NCBI GenBank assembly: GCA_038503035.1
Contig: JAVSML010024276.1
Coordinates: forward strand, 38,501 to 102,500
Length of the DNA: 64,000 bases
Direction: 5' to 3'
DNA from: Crocodylus rhombifer
Taxonomy: Eukaryota; Chordata; Crocodylia; Crocodylidae
Shown here piece after piece: positions 11,835-23,422 of this stretch. Numbering within the stretch: position 1 is the stretch's first letter; each line of letters opens with the position of its first letter. Both the position numbers and the translations under genes were made by a program. The notes under the pieces are model-generated. The model saw nothing but the letters and a program-made list of their open reading frames with translations, searched no databases and had not been told where the DNA came from.

Positions 11835-12420
11835 TGTTGGTCTAAGGACCTGGTACTAGCAGACAAGATTCTTTGGGTCAATCTGGTATCTTTTAGTAGA
11901 CTACCTGAATAGTTGGAGAAATGTATCTTAGCAAGCTTTTGGGTTGAAAAACCCTTTGTCAGGCTGAGGAAACACCTGCAGTTGGTGTGTGCGCTCTTCC
12001 TGGATGGAAGGAATAGTAAGGAAGCCAGAGGCTGTCATGCAATGCAGGCAGGAAAGCCAGTCACTGAAAATGGAAATGGAGGGGTCAGGGGTGAGGGACA
12101 GGCTGGGGTGGGGGGAAAGGGGGATGTAGCAGGTAAAAGTGGATAGGTACCTGGAGAGTCAGATGTCCAGCAGGTTGTAGCATGTCAGAATTCCAATGGT
12201 TATATTGAATCCTTGAGTTTCTGTACTTAGGAGGTTGTTGAAGTGCAGTTCATCTGTGAAAAGTGGTTTGTAAATTAGCTTTGAAGATCAGGCCTGAAAG
12301 ACTGGAGGCAGCTAGTTGGGTGTTCTTGTCTTTGATAGATTTTTGGTGTGCACTCATTCTGGTGCGCAGTTGTTGCTTAGTGTCTCCTACGTATTTTCTC
12401 CCATCTCTTTGCTGCTAGTA
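11835..12420 (-). mobile_element. Penelope-like retroelement 3' fragment
   Basis: On the minus strand a short coding stretch (see the next entry) is followed by a non-coding 3' region that includes acaaagggtttttcaaccc, aaaagcttgctaag and ctaaaagataccagattg. I recognise this combination as the 3' part of a repeat common in crocodilian and turtle genomes. The family name rests on the GIY-YIG-like motif. The fragment lies inside the family A element. Confidence 0.5.
12270..12405 (-). pseudogene. GIY-YIG-like endonuclease remnant of a Penelope-like element
   Basis: The minus strand from about 12400 to 12258 is open and starts KYVGDTKQQLRTRMSAHQKS, ending at a TGA after TTFHR. The pattern YVG(E/D)T-x-x-x-L-R-x-R-x-x-x-H is typical of the GIY-YIG endonuclease of Penelope-like elements: Tyr-Val-Gly, then the conserved Arg and His of the helix. 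The usual Glu after the Gly is Asp here. Only about 45 codons survive and no reverse transcriptase is visible nearby. Confidence 0.5.
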
Positions 12421-12580
12421 GAATTGGAAGAATCATGCCTGGTAGTTGTAGGAAAGAGGCTGTCACTCAGTTTGGGGGGGAAGGGGGAGGAACTTAAAGC
12501 TCTCCCTCTACTCCCTCTTTCATCCCTCCCTTAAGGCTTGCCAGCTGCCTTTCTAGCATGCTTCATAGAGGGTTTCATAT

Positions 12581-13392
12581 TATGGGTGTGCAAAAAAGGC
12601 CCTATTTGATTCAGATTCGGCCCAAATTGGGGACAGAGATTCAAGTAGTTGATTTGGATCGTTGTCCCTGATTAGATTGGCTGAATCTGAAGATTCAGTG
12701 CTGATTCAGAGAATCAGCAATTTGGACACAGACACAGCTTTAAATGTTTTTTCTACATACCTCGAGGTACCAGGGAGGGCTCATGAATGCTGCAGTGCTG
12801 GGGCAGATGGAATGTTCCACAGGAGTGCAGGTTCCCCTGCCCATGTGTTCAGCAGTGAACCCGGAAGTGGACCGGAAGTACTTCTGGTCCACTTCTGGGT
12901 CCACTAGGGAGCACGGTGGGGGCTCCCCCATCCCTCCTGGCTTGGTGATCAGCCACAGGGGGACCCCAGGTACCCTCCCAGACCCAGCAGGCACCAGTCA
13001 CTGAGCTGGGGGGAGGGTCATGGGGGGGCCCCCCGCGTACTCTCCAGCAGACCCAGAAGTGGACTGGAGTGCTTCTGGTTCACTTTTGGGTCTGCTGCCA
13101 AGTGCACTGGGAAGCCCCCATGCTCCTGCTCCTGAGCGCTCCATCTGCCCCAGCATCACAGCATTCATGAGCCACATGGTACCTAGAGGTATGTAGAAAA
13201 AACATTTAAAGCTGTGTCTATGTTTGAATTGCTGAATCTTTCTGAATCTCTCTGAATCAATTTGGAGGGTTCCGATTTGATTCAGAGAGATTAAAGGGTC
13301 TCCTGATTTGATTCAGATTTGGAGTTTCAGCCAGCGAATCAGGCCAAATCTCTGCCAAATTGAATCAGGAACTGAAGCTTCTCACACCCCTA
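12581..13392. mobile_element. hAT-type non-autonomous element, family B, copy 1
   Basis: Ends are tatgggtgtgcaaa and the complement taggggtgtgagaagctt. Flanks are tttcatat and tctcatag (6/8), consistent with a decayed 8-bp target duplication. Both subterminal regions are rich in a gattcag / ctgaatc 'word' and carry gacacagctttaaatg (left) mirrored by catttaaagctgtgtc (right), giving inverted ends of roughly 190 bases. The middle is GC-rich (ggaagtggaccggaagtac). It is nested inside the family A element. Confidence 0.75.
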
Positions 13393-13429
13393 TCTCATAG
13401 TGTGCTGGAAAATGTGTATGTTCTTCTGT

Positions 13430-13545
13430 AATGTAATCTGTATTTATGTAATATATGTAGACAATTGTATGTATGTATTTGTGTAATATTTGTATGTAGT
13501 TATGTATTTAGGTAATAAATATAAAAATATAAATGTATGTAGTAT
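13430..13545. repeat. AT-rich low-complexity repeat
   Basis: Repeated tatttatgtaatat / tgtatgtatt phrases of about 14-20 bases with poor periodicity. Confidence 0.7.
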
Positions 13546-15769
13546 GTGTTCTTAAAATTCCATATTATAATATGCAATATATGCTGTGCTTCCCTGCACA
13601 ATGAATGAAATGCACACTGTGAGAAAAAGCACAGATTTCTTTTCTGGGGGAAAAGAATCAAAATAGACTAACAAAAACAAAAATAGGATTGTGGGGGAGG
13701 AATAAATTGAAAGGAATGAATATAATCAAAAAGGGTATAGAAAGCAAAAGGTATTTAATTTCACTTGCTAGTAACAGGCTAGCAAGTAGGAAGCGATAGT
13801 CTTTCTCTGACGCTGTTGAGCTCCTGGAAGACACAGCTCAGTAACTGACCTCAGGCACAGAGAAAGCTCTGTTTCAACAGTGCTGCTTTTTATGCTGTTT
13901 TTCCATCCCTCCCGCAGAGCACTGGGATTGGAAGGGACCTCAGGGAAGGATCACAGTCACTGGCCAGCTACACAGTCAATAGGAGAGCAGTTCTTGCCTC
14001 CTCTTCCCCCTTCCTCTTCTTAGTTTTTGTTTAGCTGCAAGCAAGCCCAGCTTTGAAACTTGAAATGTTTTGAAACTTGAAATATTTCAACTGCCCTCGT
14101 TTCTTTTTGAGGCTGTTTCAAAGCCTTTTGTTTTGTTTCAATTTTGCTGTTTCGAGCTCAACACATTGAAAGAACATTGAAACGAAAAACCTGGTGAAAT
14201 TTCATACAGTCCTAACTGCAATGCCCTTTCCACTCTGTATGAGGCAGTCATTCTCTCTTCTTTCCCCTCCATTTTAATAACCATTGTTTTTGAAAGGAAA
14301 ACCAAGAGATCATTTGGCAAAACTATGGTATGCAGTGACTAACGTTTATGAAATGAATACTGGCTGGTGAGGAAATTCAATCTGGAGTTCTAAATGTGAC
14401 TAGTGATTTTAGATGCCTCAGTGTTTAGGTGCCCACCTGGATGAGCCTTAAAGGGGCTGTGTGTGCAACACTTTCTAAACTTCAGGCCCCTTTAAAATTG
14501 GACACAAAGATGGAGTAGTGCAAACATCACTAATTCATTTTTAAAATTTTAGTTCTTCATCTTTAAATAAAATAGTGCAAGTATCTTGCACATCCCACAC
14601 CACCACATAGAAAAGACAGAAGGCCTAGAGGAGACATGGTCTTGGGGATCATTAAAGTGAAATGTGAGTCATGTTCATTAAAGGCGAGCTAGCAGAATGT
14701 TTGATATTAGTGGCTGTGTAATGATTAGAGCTTCCTGTAATAATGATGATGGTGATTCAACTATATGAATTGAACATTCATTCTAAGTTAATTCACATCC
14801 TTTTAACTAATAAGTTATTTAAGGGAAGGGGGAGGGAAAAGCTCTTACTTCTAGCTGACAATTTTAATAGACCAATCAAGTGAATAATGTGATGGCAAGT
14901 TATTTACCAAAATTGTAATCCAATAAATTTGGGGAAATAAGGATACAGATTTCATGATGTAGGCTTATTTTTATTTATTTATTAATGTCCTGCATTAGTG
15001 GGATCTGAATCCAACTGAAATGTAAATGTATGGTGGCAATTAGCTTTATACATCTTAATTTATTGAGAATAGAAGGTCTTATTTTGCTATAACACTTCTA
15101 CGTATAACACCACGGTGTTATGAGGTAGAGTTGGAAGGCAAATTAATTAAGGGTGAGAATATAGGCTCATTTTTTTTTAAGCAGAACTCCCAGGCAATGT
15201 AATGGTTTACCACTCTCTCAAGGGTGTAAAGTAAAAAGGTGTGTGTGGCACAATTGTTTAGGTGATAGAATGGGGTTTAATTAGAAGCAATGAGGTGAAA
15301 GGAAGGAAAGGAAAATTTGGGGTAAATAACAGGGAAAAATCTTGCAGCTATTGTGGCTTTACAAAAGTCCCTTAAGGGAATAGCAGACCCTTTTAGGGGG
15401 TCATTTAAATCTACAACAGAAAAGATACTAAACAAGCTTCTATACTGGCTGGAAGAAGGACTAGTGAATGGATAGATTTTTTGCATATGTAGTTCTAATG
15501 ATTCTAAAGATCTGTGTCCTCACTACTTGTATACTACAGAAGGGGACATCTCAGAAGATTTAACACTTACATTCCATTTAAGCAGCTACATAACAGCTGA
15601 TGCCTTTATATGAAAAATCCAAGTCCCTTGAGTCAGATAGTCCCCCTTCAGCTTCCTACTCAAGCAAGTAGACCTATAGTCATAGAGGAAACAAGAAAGA
15701 AATGTGCTAATATATACAGGTATACATTTGAAGAACAAACCTATCCATTCCTGGTATGAATACTACTTC

Positions 15770-15948
15770 TGGGCAATGTATCTATGAACTGCTGACTGTG
15801 CAGTCATTACTGCTCAGTCATTTAGTGCTTGTTTCTACTTGCTTATACTGAGTTACTGCACAGTAGCACCACTGAATGGCTTTTTTGTGATGCTGACTGC
15901 AGTAGCCTAATACTACTGAGCAGTCAGTATTTTATGTAGACGCAGCCC
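15770..15948. mobile_element. Short MITE-like element with inverted ends
   Basis: The right end reads tgtagacgcagccct, a terminus common to many sauropsid hAT-type MITEs. The left end (gggcaatgtatctatg) is a weaker complement. Inside, gaactgctgactgtgcagtc and ctgactgcagtag / gagcagtcagt give further inverted similarity. No target duplication could be matched. Confidence 0.4.
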
Positions 15949-16844
15949 TACAAGGGCACAAGAGTGCAATGTTTGGGTTGCAAACACTGTACAGAAATAA
16001 GTTTTACATAATAAAATTATGTTTAATCTATTATTTTGTTAATTCCATGAACATGTTTACTAATAGTTAAACAATTATTTTGTTTTACTGCAGATTTGGA
16101 GATGGACGTAGATCCAACCTAAATCTCTATAAGTAGACATCCACCAGACTAGGTGAATTCCATAGCCTCATCTGAACCCTAAGATTTGGTTTAAACTCTG
16201 GGTTAAACAACCTGATATCGTTATGCACCCAAGTTTTTGGTGACTTCTGAAACGCTACCTGCTATGCATAATGATTCAGTGTAGAATCAAAAACATGTAG
16301 GATTGGAAAGGAACTTTCAGAAGGTTATTTTTGGAGTTCCAGTCATGTTTGTGACATTCATAGTCTAATCAGCAAGGGCTCCTAGTGCCAGTAATTGCCT
16401 TCTATATGAATAATTGCAGGTATCTGTTATGTTGTGTATTATTCGCATGGAGTTGAACATACGGTTATTTGAGACATAATAGCTCCAATTAGCTTGGAGA
16501 ATGTTTCCTTGAGGATTCTGTAAAAGATTCTTGAGGAGAATTGCATAGAAGGACTCACTTATTACCCTTCTGTTCGCAAGGTTATGGAGGGGACAGGGAG
16601 CTGTCCAGCGTTATTTACAGGATTCATGCTGGAATATTGACTTTTTAAATTACATTACTTTAACTGAGGGTTTCTGGGAATTTTCTAGGCAACCTTAGAG
16701 GATCTGTTTCTTCACAGCTAGATGCAAATTCTCATTCACAAACAGTATGGGATTTTGGAAGAAAGTTTTGGAAATGTTCTTAGACAGGCAAAATCACATC
16801 ATAGTCATTATACACCTCTAAAATGGAGGATGATTGATTTTGTA

Positions 16845-16945
16845 GTGGAGGCACAAAATGAGACTCAGGAGATCTGGGTTTAGTTCCAAGCTCTGCCATA
16901 AACTATGTCTTTGACCCGGGGAAGAGTCACTTAAGAGATTATTTT
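16845..16945 (+). mobile_element. MIR-like SINE fragment
   Basis: Reads ggagatctgggtttagttcc, agctctgccata and agagtcactta in the order of the MIR head and core. Confidence 0.55.
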
Positions 16946-18329
16946 AGAAGGTGATGCACACCACTGATGTTGGCTGGAATTGTGGCTGACCATCTCTTCT
17001 GAGTTAGACCCTTACTCTGTACAACTGTAACAAAAGAACCCCAATATCCTGCTTCTTAGTAATATAGTCCAGAAAATGAACTGGCTTCGACATGTCATTA
17101 TATTTTTTATCAAAGATTCCTATTTACTTCCAGAAACCAAAACATGCTTAGATAGAAAACACTCCATATTTGTAAAACCTTGAGATTATCCGGATATCAC
17201 ATTGTAAAATATTTGGATTGTGGAGATCACTAGTCAGAGCTCTGGATGTGTACAGGCCCTAATTATTTATTTCTTGACTTGGTCCTTATTAGGAAAAAAA
17301 TATCCTGATAAAGTTGTAGTGAAATTGGTCTCTATTTACGACCTTAACCATATCCTAACAAATGTTTTGAGGGTATTGCCTCTGCACTGCAGTCTCTCCA
17401 CAATGACATTACAGTCTTGTTTGCTGTAATCCTTCTGTGTTGAATGAGAAAATTGCCTTTGGCTTTACTATGAAATTCATGGAGTCCTCAGCTTGAAATT
17501 GTCAAAAGAGGTGTTTTTTTTAAAATTCTGCCTGGTCATTCATCTATGCACATTTAGCTCCTTGGGGAACCACGTGAAAATGTGATTTCTCCCCCCCACC
17601 CCCACACCTTCACTCTATTTTCCCTTCTGCTCTACCACCTCCCTTCCTCATCTTCACTGAGGTACCTATTAGCTCTCTCTTTCCCTAACACTAGTCTAGC
17701 TGCAATGAAAGTGCTTTTTAATGTAGGAGATGTACTTCAGCCATAACACTGGGGTCACTGTCTGAGTAACATTTTATGGGATTGATTAAACTTTAGCACC
17801 ATAACTGTTGACTTTACAGGCCTGGGAAGAGACTCAGAGTGCTAAGCTCTGGATAATTTGTGCTTCACAATTTTTTAAAATCAAATAGAGATAAGGGTTT
17901 AATGTCTTTGAAAAAGCAGCCATCTATTTCTTTCTGAGCCTCCTTTTTTATAAGATCCCCAACTTTTAAAATGAAATAATGTCTTTTTACACTAATGAAG
18001 TAAAGTTACAGTAAATAACTGTATAAAAAGGTGTTCAGCCTAATCGAAGGAATGTGAGAAAAGATTTAACGTTATCCTCCTTTGCTCCATATGTGAGCAC
18101 ATCATATTTTTTCACTGCTAGGAAATGAATGAGTATGTGCTCTTGGTTGAGTTTTCAAGGTTGCAAGAACATGTAGTTCATTGTCACAGATAATTCTTTG
18201 AGGTAATGTTGGCAGGATGGAGCAAAGTGGCAGAGAGGCAAAATTAACACGCAAGGCTCTTACCTCCATTCAGCGCTTACCTGAGCATTGATTGTACTGA
18301 GGAGAAAATGCAGAAAACTGCCAGGTTGT

Positions 18330-18480
18330 TAATTGCCTGGACAGGGACACAGGAAATCCAATTCCTGGTTCTCTTACAGATGTCCTGTCCGATGCTGGGA
18401 AACTTGTCTGTTATCTCTCGGTTTCCCACCTGTAAAATGGGATTAATAATTTGTCCTTTCTGCTAACTTTTGTGTTCAAC
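18330..18480 (+). mobile_element. MIR-like SINE fragment
   Basis: Contains ggtttcccacctgtaaaatg followed by ggattaataat, the MIR core phrase in the plus orientation. Confidence 0.6.
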
Positions 18481-20095
18481 ATAAACAAGTCAGATTCTTC
18501 TGGGCAGGGATTAGTTCTTACTATGTGGGTATGTCCACAGAGCAAAATAAAGTAACGATTTTGGCAGGTGCTAGAATACTTGCACTAATGTTATCAAGAG
18601 TAACAAGAGCAGTGAAGGGATGGCAGAAGAGACATTAGTGTGAGTTAATGGATTCTTGTATCTACTCTGGTGGCATGCTAAAACCCATATTCCTTTGTCT
18701 TCACTGCCATTGTTTTCTGTGCTAGGTAGTGTTGGGTGGCAGAATAAACTAGAGGGTCCTATACTCGTATCTTCATTCTGCTGTCTATAAATTCACCCTG
18801 TCTTTAAGGTGCCTAAAATGAAACTCAAGTGCCATTTATGTTTATCTCAATGTGCTCAGTATGGGCCAGGCACAATTAAATACCCATGCACCTTCAAGGT
18901 GAGGAATTCCTTTCAGATTTAAAAAGCCATGCTGGTTTGGCTGTTGAATCCAATTATGGATTGGCATCAGTTATTTCCTGATTAAGTCATTACAAAATTG
19001 TTATTAAAAAAAAATAAGTAACATGGGCAATTGCCTTGTCCTAACATTTTTTGGGAAGGATAATTGCATTGCTTAAAAATGAGCTGAATTTTAAAAGTCT
19101 GTGGATTGCCATTTGAACTAAAGCATTTGTATGTTGAAAGTAAGAGTATAACTTGCCAAAGAGAAGTTCATGTAATCAGAAAGCTCAGTGAATTTTCCTC
19201 ATGGAGTCTCTAAGGAATTATGTGGAAAAGCTTTGTCTTTTCACAGAGTGGGCATCCAGTGCCCTGAGATCTACTAGGGAACACTAGAGTTCAGGATATC
19301 TACCGAGGGTCACATATTGGCATGGAAAACTAGCCCTCAGTGTTGCTTTATGTGTCTGCCAGCAATATGGCATCCTTGCCTTCCTTCTGCATGTTGACCT
19401 TCCATTTTGGCTAATGAGAGACAACTTTTGAGTTACATTACATGAATTAGATGAATTACAGGTCATAGAGGTAAGAGATTGAGGAAGCCAAAAATTATGC
19501 CATGCTTAGGTATGTACCCCATAACATTGCTTTCCATCCATGCTTTGATTTAAATTGCTCCTCAGAAGAGCAACCAGTTCCCATTATGGTGATCAGGCTA
19601 TGGCTCAGCAAAAAGGCAAGAGAGTAGATTTTAGTTTCCCAAGTGGTTCATGACACACCTGTTTCTTTTCCCTTCAAAGACAACTGGCAGCAGTCAGCTC
19701 CTCAAACCCTGCTGTTACTCAGATACTACCCATAAGTCATTACCTTGATTATGGATACAGAATAGGGGATATGTCTCTTGTCATGCAATTACTGTGGCTT
19801 AAGGGTCTCTTGAGGATTGACAGTGTTTTTATAGACAGAGCTCTGAATTCTAGAAAGCAGAAATGGAAAAATCCCTGCTAGTTCACTGAGTCCATGTCCC
19901 CAGGTTGGTGCACTGAACTTGTGCCCATAGGTGACTTTTGTTAGTGCCTGTTAGTTTCATGATGAGGGGAATCAAAGATGGAGAAACCCAAACCACAAAC
20001 TTTCCAGATGTCAAATCTGCGGAGTTCAGAAGGTTTGAAAACAAAGGTTGACTCATCATAGTACACATGCCTATATAGGAACTCTAAGGAAAAAT

Positions 20096-20327
20096 AATTT
20101 GAATTAACTAAAGGTATGGATTTAAAGTAGATAATGTAAGTCTGTATAAATTTCTTGTGTGGACACCCTTACTAAAAATTAAAAGGGGCCTTAATTAAAT
20201 TGAACTTAATTTGTTTGTAGATTAAGCAAAATAACTCAAAGCCACTTTCATTCTGTATAAGAGTGTCCATACAGGAGTTTTATGCTCTTGAACTAATCCA
20301 CTTTAAAGTTAATTCAATCTAACATTC
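20096..20327. mobile_element. MITE with inverted ends of about 75 bases
   Basis: The left arm (tttgaattaactaaagg, then tttaaagtagat, then cttgtgtggacacccttact) is matched in order by the complement of the right arm (attgaattaactttaaagtg, then tcctgtatggacactctta). The middle is about 80 bases of AT-rich sequence. This fits a non-autonomous DNA transposon; superfamily and target duplication were not resolved. Confidence 0.6.
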
Positions 20328-21289
20328 CAGATTATTTTTTTTATTCAGATTTGTTTTGGATCCTGAAATCTCTATCCTCGTACCCCCAGGTCCTGCTCAC
20401 ATCCCCTGAAATAGGTTGGGAAAACTTTTGAATTGACAGCCTGTAATGTGAATAAGGCCAGTATCTAAATTGTATTCCTCTGAATATTGAAATATTTGAA
20501 ATCCAGATGCAAAAATTCCAGTTGGAATCCATTTTTAATTTCAGCAAGTTCTATGGTGTAAGATGGATAGTCTACTTTTGGTTCCTGAAATTTCAATGAC
20601 CAGGAATCATGGCAACTCATGATTGTAAAATCACTACAACTAAAGCCATAGCATAACATTTTTCATTAAACAGATCTCTTAAATCCAAATGCTGATTCTT
20701 TTAATCACATTGAATAGTTCCTTAGTCCCTAAGCAGTCCCATTCTCATCAGTGGAGTAAAGATATCAGGATTTACCCCTTAATGTATTAGTATCAGAAAC
20801 CAGTTTAATACACACAATATGTTAAACATTAGTCTCCATACAGCATGCTGTCAAAGGAGGCATTAATCAGCTTTACTTTGGAAATTAAAATAGGAACACT
20901 CTTGTAAATTACATCCATTACATTTCCGGCTTAAATTTCCCTGGTCCTTTAGACTAATGCTTAAAAGACTAACCCCACCACTCTGGTAAGTGCTTTTGTA
21001 TCCATATTATACCTTTTTTCCCCCTGAAGCTGAAGAATTACATAGCCTCTGTGAAATAACTTTCCTTCTTTAGTTGTTCAATTTGATTCAAGGATTTTTG
21101 ATTAAGCATTCAGGGGTTATGAATAAATAAGAACCAGCAGCCCAGTAATTGGGATATCATTACTATCTAGTAGCACATTTAATCCTCAGCTTCGCTGCAC
21201 CACATAACCTTTTCCTTCCATCCTCCTCTTCAATATTGCTAACAAAAAAAAGCAATGTCACTGCAAGCTTCACAAGTTAGCATTAAAAT

Positions 21290-22050
21290 GAATACTTTTT
21301 AATTTCTCCAGATGAGATGGGGCCCTGCGCTCTGGGACAATGCTGATGGATGATGTTTTAATGCAGCCGAAATGTTATTTTTACTGAACCAGGGAAAACT
21401 ATAAATTTTGCTTCACTGCCACTGATGGCTCTATGCATAAAACTATGGTGGCACCCATTGCCCATGAATAATCACCTCAGTACGGCAGATGTTACTTTGC
21501 GGGGAAAGCAATTCTTATGCTGAAGAATTGTGGAAAGATTAATTGTCTACAGCTGTTTCATGGCCCACAGCAATCTTGATACATTTATGATAAGTTTAAG
21601 AGCTCACTAGAGGCAGCTCCTATTCCCTGTTGTGAGGGGGGGGGAGGGGGTGAATGGCTTTATTTTGACACCTGGATTCATAGAATCTGTCAGCTCCATT
21701 ACAGCCTTCATAGAAGCTCTACTGCTGGCAGTTCTGAAATGATTGTGAGTGAGCTAAGATGCAAGAATTATCTATACGTAGGTAAAGAAAAGGAGACTGA
21801 GAAGAATTATTCAAATTTGTGCAAATGAATTGCTTCCATTTTTCCTCCCTCTGCCAAGTGGAAATTGAACGTAACCTGCTCTGACCTTTCTCTATTAAGT
21901 GCTGCAAATTGCAGTAAATGCACAGTTCTGAGTGCCCTAATGAGACAAAGCTCCAGCAATGCCTCATTAATAAGGAAAGTTTGACCTTGCCGGTCAGCCC
22001 TTCATTCGATATTGAAAAGAAATAGAAAAAAAAGAAGAGATGACCTGCTG
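21290..22050. other. Candidate conserved non-coding block
   Basis: A stretch without repeats or coding signal. It is rich in homeodomain-like TAAT/ATTA and octamer-like sites (tgcataaaac, cctcattaataagg, ccatgaataatc) set in balanced sequence such as ggggccctgcgctctggg. The composition resembles vertebrate developmental enhancers. This is an impression, not a match. Confidence 0.25.
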
Positions 22051-22660
22051 TAAATTTTGAACAATACTTTTGATTTAGTTTGTATATACTCCCAACCAGA
22101 CGCTTCTCAACCATTTTTTTTTCTTCCATTCCCACCTTACAAGGGAAAGAGAAGTATTTACTTATTAGACTTCTGTGTAAATCCAAGACAATAATGAAGT
22201 GGCACACGGACTCTTTCTGTGAGCTGGATAAAGATGCTTTAACATGTTTATACTGTACCTGGGCTGGGATAGTGGCTTTGATACATTCTATCATAGTCTA
22301 CTGTATTCCTTGTAACATGTGCAAAATCATGGTTGGTCCATATATTGTGCCTTTATACATGCAATATATGGACATTTGAAAGCAATGCTGCAGACTACAA
22401 CCCTGAACTTAGAGTGCATGTGTGTATGTTTGTCTGAGAGGGTAAGTCAGGAAGATATATTTGCCTGATAGAACAACTTTGCTGTTGACTTGACACATGT
22501 CAGATCAATGCTCGTGATCTCAATATCATGCTGTTAGGCAGGAGGGCATGACACAAAATTATACACACACACCACCTACACATATAACACTATGGGTCCA
22601 CTCACATGCACGTACATACAAACATGCACTTCGGTGGTGGCTGTTAACCTGGGATCACTT

Positions 22661-22769
22661 GGTGCCCTGGAGGTACTTGGGGTCACTTGGTGCCCTGGAG
22701 GTACTTGGGGTCACTTGGTGCCCTGGAGGTACTTGGGGTCACTTGCTGCTTGGGGTTACTTGGGGGTGA
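22661..22769. repeat. 28-bp minisatellite
   Basis: Three perfect copies of a 28-base unit (ggtgccctggaggtacttgg + ggtcactt) at 22661-22688, 22689-22716 and 22717-22744, then a decayed partial copy to about 22769. The period is not a multiple of three, so the apparent GALEVLGVTW-type peptides in two frames are a by-product. Confidence 0.95.
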
Positions 22770-22779
22770 AGGAGCAGAG

Positions 22780-23180
22780 CCAGGGGATCAAGCTGTGGCA
22801 GCAGAGAAAGCTGAGTTGGTCAAAGAAGCTGGGAGGAGCAGCAGAGAGATGAGGTGAAGGGCGGTGGAGAAAACAGCCGAGAGCTGGGAGGTAAGGAGCT
22901 GGGAGATGGAGAAGCTGGAGGCTGCAGGGGGCAGAGCCAGGAAACAGAGAAGCCAGCAGCTGCAGGGGGCAAAGGGAGAAGCTGGGAGGTGGTGAGGTTT
23001 GGAGCCAGGGCTGAAGCCAGGAGGCAGGTCAGGGTTGCAGAGAGCTGGGAGTCAGAGGGCAGAACTGGGAGGAGCCGGGAGATGGCAGGGGTTAAAAGAT
23101 CAGAGAGCTGGGGGGGGGGGGGAGGAGATGGAAGGAAGGTCAAAGGGGTGGAGGGCAGAAATTGGAGCAGGGCCAGGAGA
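22780..23180. repeat. Purine-rich degenerate tandem tract
   Basis: About 400 bases of nearly pure A/G on the plus strand, built of gagctgggagg / gcagggggcagagccagg phrases and including a run of 12 G (23112-23123). The strand asymmetry could favour triplex or G-quadruplex structure. There is no coding signal. Confidence 0.75.
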
Positions 23181-23299
23181 TCAGTAAGACAAAACCCAAC
23201 TTGGAGTTCCAAAATAACAGTTTTATTAAACAGGGAACATGCTATACAGCCCACAAAGTTATTGGTTCCAGTGTAACTGATGATATTGCTTTGGTTAAC

Positions 23300-23420
23300 T
23301 TACAGGAACAATATCAATATAAAACAGTAAAAATCAATACGAATATAATAGGAATACAATATAAAACACTAAAAATCAATAAAAAAATAACAGAACACTA
23401 TTTACAATATAAAAAGGGGC
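23300..23420. repeat. AT-rich tandem units of about 44 bases
   Basis: The phrase caatataaaaca-taaaaatcaata occurs at about 23313 and again at about 23357, with a third degenerate start (caatataaaaagggg) at about 23405. Confidence 0.6.
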
Positions 23421-23422
23421 TT

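Larger units (their letters stand above)
10974..14214. mobile_element. hAT-type non-autonomous element, family A, with nested insertions
   Basis: The left terminus is tagggccatgcaaaac and the right terminus complements to taggactgtatgaaat, imperfect inverted ends. It is flanked by acagcaat (10966-10973) and actgcaat (14215-14222), a 7/8 match to the 8-bp duplication made by hAT transposases. Next to both ends are runs of a ttcgtttca / cgaaa 'word'. Inside the left end is a segment (about 11110-11300: tgaaaatgcctataac, gtttcaagaagatagg) also found at 61.9 and 28.4 kb. No transposase is encoded. The centre holds a Penelope-like fragment and a family B element, explaining the 3.2-kb length. Confidence 0.7.
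14223..22545. other. AT-rich mostly unique DNA, no gene seen
   Basis: Contains MIR-like SINEs (16845-16945, 18330-18480), two MITE-like inverted repeats (15770-15948, 20096-20327) and a candidate conserved non-coding block (21290-22050). The longest open frame is 191 codons on the minus strand at 21719-22294; it has a run of Phe and no recognisable domain and is judged a chance frame. No exon could be supported. Confidence 0.5.
22640..23422 (-). mobile_element. Candidate LTR-like element
   Basis: On the minus strand the segment starts TGTGACAAGCCCC (near 23422) and ends GGTTAACA (near 22642), giving TG...CA ends. It has an AATAAA in tttaataaaactg near 23222 followed by a GT-rich stretch (gttgggttttgtct), which fits a polyadenylation signal of an LTR. 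No 4-6 bp target duplication was found, and the downstream part is minisatellite and pyrimidine-rich. It may instead be a leader of some other element. Confidence 0.3.

Noticed and set aside
21719..22294. 191-codon minus-strand open frame in unique DNA
   Set aside because: No domain, a Phe run from a poly-A/T tract, and no codon bias; it is longer than expected by chance in AT-rich DNA but overlaps the non-coding block.
22548..22852. Open frames reading GALEVLGVTWCPGG-type repeats
   Set aside because: Produced by the 28-bp minisatellite, whose period rotates the frame; the same peptide appears in more than one frame.
22820..23276. Open frames of 140-144 codons on both strands
   Set aside because: Purine-rich tract lacking stop codons; composition is Gly/Glu/Arg on one strand and Pro/Ser/Leu on the other.
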